This document shows, piece after piece, positions 6,611-10,963 of a DNA stretch of 10,963 nt; the first letter of the stretch is position 1; each line of letters starts with the position of its first letter. Source of the DNA: DATGEP01 sp035310125 (lineage in GTDB: Bacteria > Chloroflexota > Ktedonobacteria > Ktedonobacterales > JADMIN01); NCBI GenBank assembly GCA_035310125.1, contig DATGEP010000360.1, positions 1-10,963 of the forward strand. The letters are read 5' to 3'. A program made the position numbers and the translations under genes. The notes under the pieces were generated by a model. It did no database searches. It was not told where the DNA came from and saw nothing but the letters and a program-made list of their open reading frames with translations.

Positions 6611-6633
6611 TGTTATGGTATCAAGAAGATACC
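6611..6633 (+). promoter_or_regulatory. glpD upstream palindrome overlapping a weak -10
   Basis: A perfect inverted repeat GGTATC-AAGAA-GATACC spans 6617-6633. It overlaps an extended -10-like TGT-TATGGT (6611-6619), 25 bases before the glpD ATG. The position suits an operator that blocks transcription, but the promoter is weak (no -35) and the regulator is unknown. The same repeat could instead form a small leader hairpin. Confidence 0.35.
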
Positions 6634-6657
6634 TTCTATGCGGAAAGCCCAGTTAGT

Positions 6658-8409
6658 ATGGGGGAGCTTGTGGTGGTGGAACGGCGGCAGGTATGGGAGC
6701 GGTTGACGGGCGAACAACCGCTGGATGTACTGGTAATTGGTGGCGGCATTACGGGCGCGGGCGTTGCGCTGGACGCCACCGCGCGTGGCTATCGTGTGGG
6801 ACTGGTGGAGCGTGGGGATTTCGCGAGCGGAACGAGCAGTCGCTCCACGAAGCTCGTGCATGGTGGCATACGGTATCTGCCGGAGCTTGATATTCCACTC
6901 GTGCGCGAGGCGTTGATCGAGCGTGGCCGGCTGCTCCGGAACGCGCCGTATCTGGTACGTCCGCTTTCGTTCGTGTTGCCACTGTACGCCAGCTCGCGCC
7001 ATCCAGTTGGCTTGCCTGTCGCTCCGCCAAAAGGTATCGGTCTTTCCTTCATCCTGGATGCGGGTTTGTTTGTTTACGATGTCCTCGCCGGCCGGGACAA
7101 CGTCGGTGCACACCGGCGTCTCAGTCGTGCCGAAGTGCTCGCGCGGGCACGATGCCTGGTGCCAAACGGATTGAAGACCGGGTTCGTGTACTACGACGCG
7201 CAGACGGATGATACGCGGCTTACGATTGCGGTGCTGCGGGCGGCGGCGGCGCGTGGTGCGCAGATCGCCAACTATGCTGAGGTGACGCGCTTCGAGCATA
7301 GCGATGGGCGCGTGTCGGGCGCATGGGTGCGCGACTGTCTGGCCGGTGATCGGGAAGATGGAAGTGACGTGCTCATTCGTGCGCGGCATGTGGTCAATGC
7401 GACTGGAGTGTGGGCGGAGGAGGTGGAGAAGCTGGCGGGTGATGCGCCAATGTTGCAGATCGCACCGAGCAAGGGCACCCATCTCGTGTTTACTCGTGCG
7501 GCGCTGGACCTTGACGAAGAGGCTATCGTGCTACCGGAGACGGAGGACGGGCGCATTATCTTCATCGTACCGTGGCTTTCACGGGCGCTGGTGGGTACCA
7601 CCGACGACGGGGTGCGTTCCATGCCAGAGCCAGTGGCTACGGAGGCGGAGATTGATTATCTGCTCGGACATCTCAATCGCTACGTTCGCCGCCCGCTCGC
7701 GCGACACGACATCGTGGCGACGTATGCGGGGTATCGCCCACTTTTGCGCCTGCGCAAGGGCCGGACAGCGGCGCGCTTGTCGCGGACACACGAGGTGGTG
7801 GAAGGCGCGGACGGGTTGTTGACGGTTTCGGGAGGGAAGCTGACGACGTACCGCAAGATGGCGCAAGACGTACTCGACCGCATAGACACACGCCAGCGGC
7901 GACGAAGAACGCACCCGACATTGCGCATGCCACTCGCCGGAGCTCCCGGCTGGGCACGCGCACGCCAGGAGGTGAACCAGCGCGGCCAGCGGCTCGGCCT
8001 CGCTACCGATGTGCTGGCACATTTGGGCGGCGCCTATGGGAGCGATGCGTTGCAGGTACTTGCCCTGGTGGAAGAGCGGCCCGGGCTGGCGGCGCGACTG
8101 GTGGGCGATCTGCCATACATCGAAGCCGAGGTGTTGTGGGCTAGTCATATTGAGATGGCGCTGACGCTGGAAGACGTGCTGGCGCGGCGGACGCATATCG
8201 CCATCGAGGACCGCTCGCGCGGGCTTGATGCAGCAGCGCGGGTCGCTGATCTGATGGAGGAAGCGCTCGGCTGGTCAGACGCGGAGAAGCGGCGACAATT
8301 GTCAGCATACGGGCGCTTCACATGCGAACAGGCTGGACCACTCCCCATCTCGGCGGAAGGCGAGGGCGAACTGACACCTGAAGTAATCCAGCTCGGGGAG
8401 GGTGAATAG
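6658..8409 (+). CDS. glpD: FAD-dependent glycerol-3-phosphate dehydrogenase
   Basis: The 583-residue flavoprotein oxidises sn-glycerol-3-phosphate to dihydroxyacetone phosphate and passes electrons to quinone. It acts peripherally at the cytoplasmic membrane. Signatures are the dinucleotide-binding GGGITGAG (28-35), an E51-RGD...GTSSRSTKLVHGGIRYL stretch, YYDAQTDDTR (178-187), VNATGVWA (246-253), APSKGTHLV (269-277), the substrate-site YAGYRPLL (356-363) and GGKLTTYRKMA (392-402). The C-terminal DAO_C domain contains a conserved EVLWASHIEMALTLEDVLARR-like segment near 491. Length is slightly above the Bacillus GlpD size (about 555). ATG 6658 is preferred because it brings the FAD motif close to the N terminus; its GGAAA site is 11 bases upstream and weak. 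An in-frame ATG at 6586 would add 24 residues and would lie upstream of the palindrome. No glpK or glpF is in the window. It ends 13 bases from the convergent mutL stop. Confidence 0.93.
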   Translation: MGELVVVERRQVWERLTGEQPLDVLVIGGGITGAGVALDATARGYRVGLVERGDFASGTSSRSTKLVHGGIRYLPELDIPLVREALIERGRLLRNAPYLVRPLSFVLPLYASSRHPVGLPVAPPKGIGLSFILDAGLFVYDVLAGRDNVGAHRRLSRAEVLARARCLVPNGLKTGFVYYDAQTDDTRLTIAVLRAAAARGAQIANYAEVTRFEHSDGRVSGAWVRDCLAGDREDGSDVLIRARHVVNATGVWAEEVEKLAGDAPMLQIAPSKGTHLVFTRAALDLDEEAIVLPETEDGRIIFIVPWLSRALVGTTDDGVRSMPEPVATEAEIDYLLGHLNRYVRRPLARHDIVATYAGYRPLLRLRKGRTAARLSRTHEVVEGADGLLTVSGGKLTTYRKMAQDVLDRIDTRQRRRRTHPTLRMPLAGAPGWARARQEVNQRGQRLGLATDVLAHLGGAYGSDALQVLALVEERPGLAARLVGDLPYIEAEVLWASHIEMALTLEDVLARRTHIAIEDRSRGLDAAARVADLMEEALGWSDAEKRRQLSAYGRFTCEQAGPLPISAEGEGELTPEVIQLGEGE

Positions 8410-8422
8410 CGACCTACTGGCG

Positions 8423-10237
8423 TTACCACTCGAAGGCGCGGGAGAGGTGACTGCGAGAGAGCCGCACAATGAGCGGGCTGCCGTGCGGGCAGACGGCTGG
8501 CGCGGATACATCGCGGAGTCCGTCTAGCAGCGATTGACGCTGGTGAGCGTCGAGTGGCTGGCCGCGCCGGATAGCCGAGCGACAGGCGAGCGACACACAA
8601 AGGTGATTCAGCCAATCGTCACTGTCCACCGATGCGTCCTCAGCGAGCGCGCGTGCGAAGGTGGCGGGGCTCTGTGCCGATCCAGAGATATCAGGCAAGG
8701 AGCGCACCAGGAAGACACTGCCGCCGAACGGCTGGCAATCGAGCCCCAGGCCCGCGAGCTCATGTAGACGGGGGCCAAGCAATCCAGCCTGCCTGGAGGT
8801 CAGCTCAACCAGCACAGGCTCCAGGAGAAGCTGGCCGGCTGCTCGACCATTTTCCGTCTTCTCTGGGTTATCAACGGGATCTGTAGACGTGTGTACAGTG
8901 AAGCTGTCACGTGTTCGCAGCAGGTGCTCGTAGAGCGCGCGCTCGTGTGCGCGGTGCTGGTCTACGAGGTAGAGGTGGCCGCCAGCGGCGCGAGCGAGAA
9001 TCAGCGTGTCATCGAACTGTGCCAGCGCTTCGAGTGCGGGGATGCCCGCGAGCGCATCGTCCATATCCTCACGCTGAGGCGCGATAGTGTATGGGGGCCG
9101 CCGCTCACCGAGCAGGAGCCCGCGGCGTTTACGTGGGAGGGGCAGCCGAAGCTGTACAGGCGCGGTGCGCGGTGTGCCCGGCAGAAACGCCGGCAGAGCC
9201 GCGCCGCGCGGGACGGCGCCAAGCGTACTGTGGATGGCGTCGCGCAACGCGCGGGCAATGTGGGTCTCATCGTTGAGCAGCACTTCGGATTTGGCAGGGT
9301 GGATATTGGCATCTAGCCGCTCAGGAGCGGTGGTGAGAAGCGCGACGAGAACGGGATGGCGCCCTTTGCGCAGAAGCGGCCGGTAGCCAGCTTCCATAGT
9401 GGTGTGCAGCGCGCGATTATTTACGGGACGGCCATTGACGGCGAGCACGATGTGATCGCGTGTTGGGTGGCTGAAAGAACGACTTGCCACTGCGCCGTGG
9501 ATGCGGGTGCCGTGCAGCTCCAGCGGGCCAATCGGTAGCAGCGCGCGTTCAATGTCGGGACCGTAGAGGTCGCTGATCGCGGCATAGAGTCCGCCGCCAT
9601 GCGTTTGGAGCGTCAGAAGGCCATCTGCTACGAGGACGACATGGACATTGGGATGAATGAGCGCATAGGCGCGGACAAGCGCGGCGATATGTCCGGTCTC
9701 GGTGCGGGAGCCGCGTAGCAGGGCGCGGCGCGCTGGTACGGTGGCGAAGAGGTCGCGGACGGTCACGGTCGTCCCGCGCGAGCGAGCCGTGACGCTTGTT
9801 TCCGCCAGGCGCTCAGGTCCGGTGCTGATGACGTGGGCCACGCCGCTGTCGTCGCAGGCGCTGATGATTTCTAGCTCCGCTGCGGCGGTGATGCTTGCAA
9901 GTGCCTCGCCACGAAAGCCAAGCGTGGAGAGAAGCGCCAGATCGGCCAGGCTTGTGACTTTGCTGGTGGCATGGGGCGCGTAGGCCAGCGGCAGATCATC
10001 GGGTACGATGCCGCCGCCGTCGTCGGCGACGCGGATGAGGCGCACACCGCCGTGGCGCAACTCGACACGAATGGTGCGCGCGCCGGAATCCAGCGCGTTG
10101 TCAATCAACTCGCGCACGACGGAAGCAGGTCGCTCGATGACTTCACCAGCCGCGATGCGCTCCACAACCTCGGGAGGCAGGCGGGTGATGCGACTGACGG
10201 GGAGTGCAGCTGATGTTTTCGTGGGAAGTTGCTCCAA
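8423..10237 (-). CDS. mutL: DNA mismatch repair protein MutL
   Basis: The 604-residue protein couples MutS mismatch recognition to strand incision. Its N-terminal GHKL ATPase has A-G-E-V-I-E-R-P with catalytic Glu43 and Asn47, D72-DGGGI (the usual Asn after this Asp is Asp73), HATSK (89-93) and GFRGEALASI (107-116). The usual transducer domain follows, with N311-IHPAKSEV. After a linker, the C-terminal domain carries the endonuclease-type motif D426-QHR-x2-E432-x4-E437, with Arg replacing the usual Ala. It also has ACR (551-553), CPHG (583-586) and a beta-clamp-type QLLLEP (469-474). These indicate a nicking MutL, as in organisms without MutH. The start is TTG 10237. It is preceded by GAGGTGA, which contains the mutS stop codon, and no later in-frame ATG precedes the conserved core. 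Only 3 bases separate it from mutS. Confidence 0.95.
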   Translation of the reverse strand: MEQLPTKTSAALPVSRITRLPPEVVERIAAGEVIERPASVVRELIDNALDSGARTIRVELRHGGVRLIRVADDGGGIVPDDLPLAYAPHATSKVTSLADLALLSTLGFRGEALASITAAAELEIISACDDSGVAHVISTGPERLAETSVTARSRGTTVTVRDLFATVPARRALLRGSRTETGHIAALVRAYALIHPNVHVVLVADGLLTLQTHGGGLYAAISDLYGPDIERALLPIGPLELHGTRIHGAVASRSFSHPTRDHIVLAVNGRPVNNRALHTTMEAGYRPLLRKGRHPVLVALLTTAPERLDANIHPAKSEVLLNDETHIARALRDAIHSTLGAVPRGAALPAFLPGTPRTAPVQLRLPLPRKRRGLLLGERRPPYTIAPQREDMDDALAGIPALEALAQFDDTLILARAAGGHLYLVDQHRAHERALYEHLLRTRDSFTVHTSTDPVDNPEKTENGRAAGQLLLEPVLVELTSRQAGLLGPRLHELAGLGLDCQPFGGSVFLVRSLPDISGSAQSPATFARALAEDASVDSDDWLNHLCVSLACRSAIRRGQPLDAHQRQSLLDGLRDVSAPAVCPHGSPLIVRLSRSHLSRAFEW

Positions 10238-10240
10238 GAG

Positions 10241-10963
10241 TCACCTCGAATCCGCGTGCAGGCTCACGAGGGCGCGCTGTTGGAGAGAGAAGAGCACGTT
10301 GAGCGCTTCCAGCGGTGTCATGGCGGCGATATTGAGGCTTGCCAACGCGAGGGACAGGTCGCGACCTGAGAGTGTGGGAGGGGCCGGAGCATCCGTCACT
10401 TCCTCTAGAATTGCATCTAGCGCTGCTGTGGTGCGGTAACTGCGGGGCGTCTCCGCAACTGTACGAATGCGCTCGTTCGCGTCAGCCAGTAGTGATGCCG
10501 CCCGATCTGTGACGCTGCCGGGGAGACCAGCCATGCGGGCGACGTGGACGCCGTAGCTGGCATCACTGGCGCCGGGCAGCACGCGGTGGAGGAAGATGGC
10601 GGTGCCGTCACGCTCGGCAACATCCATACGGAAGATGCGCAGATGCGGCAATGATTGCGCGAGGGTGGTCAGCTCGCGGTAGTGTGTGGCGAACAAGGTA
10701 CGTGATCCGGTCATGTCGTGCAGATGCTCGAGCACGGCGCGGGCAATGGCGATGCCGTCGGTGGTGCTCGTTCCCCGGCCCACTTCGTCCAGGACAATCA
10801 GGCTGCGCTCGGTGGCATGGCGCAGAATGTAGGCTGTTTCAACCATCTCAAGCATGAAGGTGCTGAGGCCGCGAGCAAGGTCGTCTTCCGCGCCGACACG
10901 CAGGAAGATACGATCAACCAGGCCGATCGTCGCCTTCTCGGCGGGAACGAACGCGCCAATCTG
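10241..10963 (-). CDS. mutS: DNA mismatch repair protein MutS, C-terminal part
   Basis: The window holds the last 240 residues of MutS, and the frame is open to the window end at 10963. The visible part starts with QIGAFVPAEKA, just after where the Walker A motif would be. It continues with DRIFLRVGAEDDLARGLSTF, Walker B LIVLDE followed by GRGTSTTDG, the switch motif ATHYREL and the conserved SYGVHVARMAGLP stretch. Then comes the C-terminal helical region, ending with MTPLEALNVLFSLQQ, the usual dimer-contact segment. MutS binds mismatches and recruits MutL, the next gene. The stop codon lies inside the mutL ribosome-binding site, so the two are probably translationally coupled. An ATG at 10855 is internal and is not the true start. 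Confidence 0.96.
   Translation of the reverse strand, partial: QIGAFVPAEKATIGLVDRIFLRVGAEDDLARGLSTFMLEMVETAYILRHATERSLIVLDEVGRGTSTTDGIAIARAVLEHLHDMTGSRTLFATHYRELTTLAQSLPHLRIFRMDVAERDGTAIFLHRVLPGASDASYGVHVARMAGLPGSVTDRAASLLADANERIRTVAETPRSYRTTAALDAILEEVTDAPAPPTLSGRDLSLALASLNIAAMTPLEALNVLFSLQQRALVSLHADSR

Noticed and set aside
6613..7482. Long open frame of 289 codons on the minus strand
   Set aside because: It lies wholly antisense to glpD, whose protein has clear family motifs throughout. The antisense product shows no recognisable domain and arises from GC-rich codon bias.
1..10963. CRISPR array, insertion sequence, prophage or defence system
   Set aside because: No regularly spaced repeats, transposase or integrase motifs, terminal inverted repeats or toxin-antitoxin pairs are visible. 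All sizeable frames on the coding strands are housekeeping genes.

Overview
The window is a GC-rich (roughly 60% by eye) bacterial chromosomal segment. It is tightly packed with housekeeping genes on both strands and shows no mobile elements, CRISPR arrays or RNA genes. The gene content suggests a Chloroflexota-like organism, possibly Ktedonobacteria. It has a Gln-type coproheme decarboxylase (coproporphyrin-dependent heme route), a small sensorless histidine kinase, MutL with an endonuclease signature next to MutS, and several GTG/TTG starts. The taxonomic guess is inference from protein style and is not secure.

Layout. Positions 77-1402 (minus) encode a lipoprotein with a TolB/PD40-type beta-propeller. 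It is divergent from a ChdC/HemQ coproheme decarboxylase (1585-2382, plus), which ends in a bidirectional hairpin terminator. Facing it is a small soluble histidine kinase (2541-3278, minus) with its own recognisable sigma70-type promoter. Upstream of that lies a three-gene minus-strand operon, rlmD-like / maf / gluQ (6504 to 3508). It is joined by a TAATG stop-start overlap and a short gene overlap, and it is followed by two GC-rich hairpins. A divergent FAD-dependent glycerol-3-phosphate dehydrogenase, glpD, occupies 6658-8409 (plus). It runs tail to tail, 13 bases apart, into the mutS-mutL operon (minus, 10963 to 8423), whose mutS is cut by the window edge.

How the genes work together. MutS and MutL form one mismatch-repair unit. 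The rlmD-maf-gluQ operon combines 23S rRNA m5U methylation, removal of non-canonical or modified nucleotides, and tRNA(Asp) queuosine glutamylation, so it has a loose nucleic-acid quality and modification theme. GlpD and ChdC are single metabolic genes feeding the respiratory chain and heme supply.

I see no convincing new multi-gene system. The most unusual items are a roughly 37-residue low-complexity insertion inside the otherwise canonical coproheme decarboxylase, and a pair of related GC-rich palindromes downstream of two minus-strand genes. One palindrome is fully pairable only as minus-strand RNA. Others are a Cys-containing C-terminal tail on Maf and a palindromic operator candidate over the glpD promoter region.
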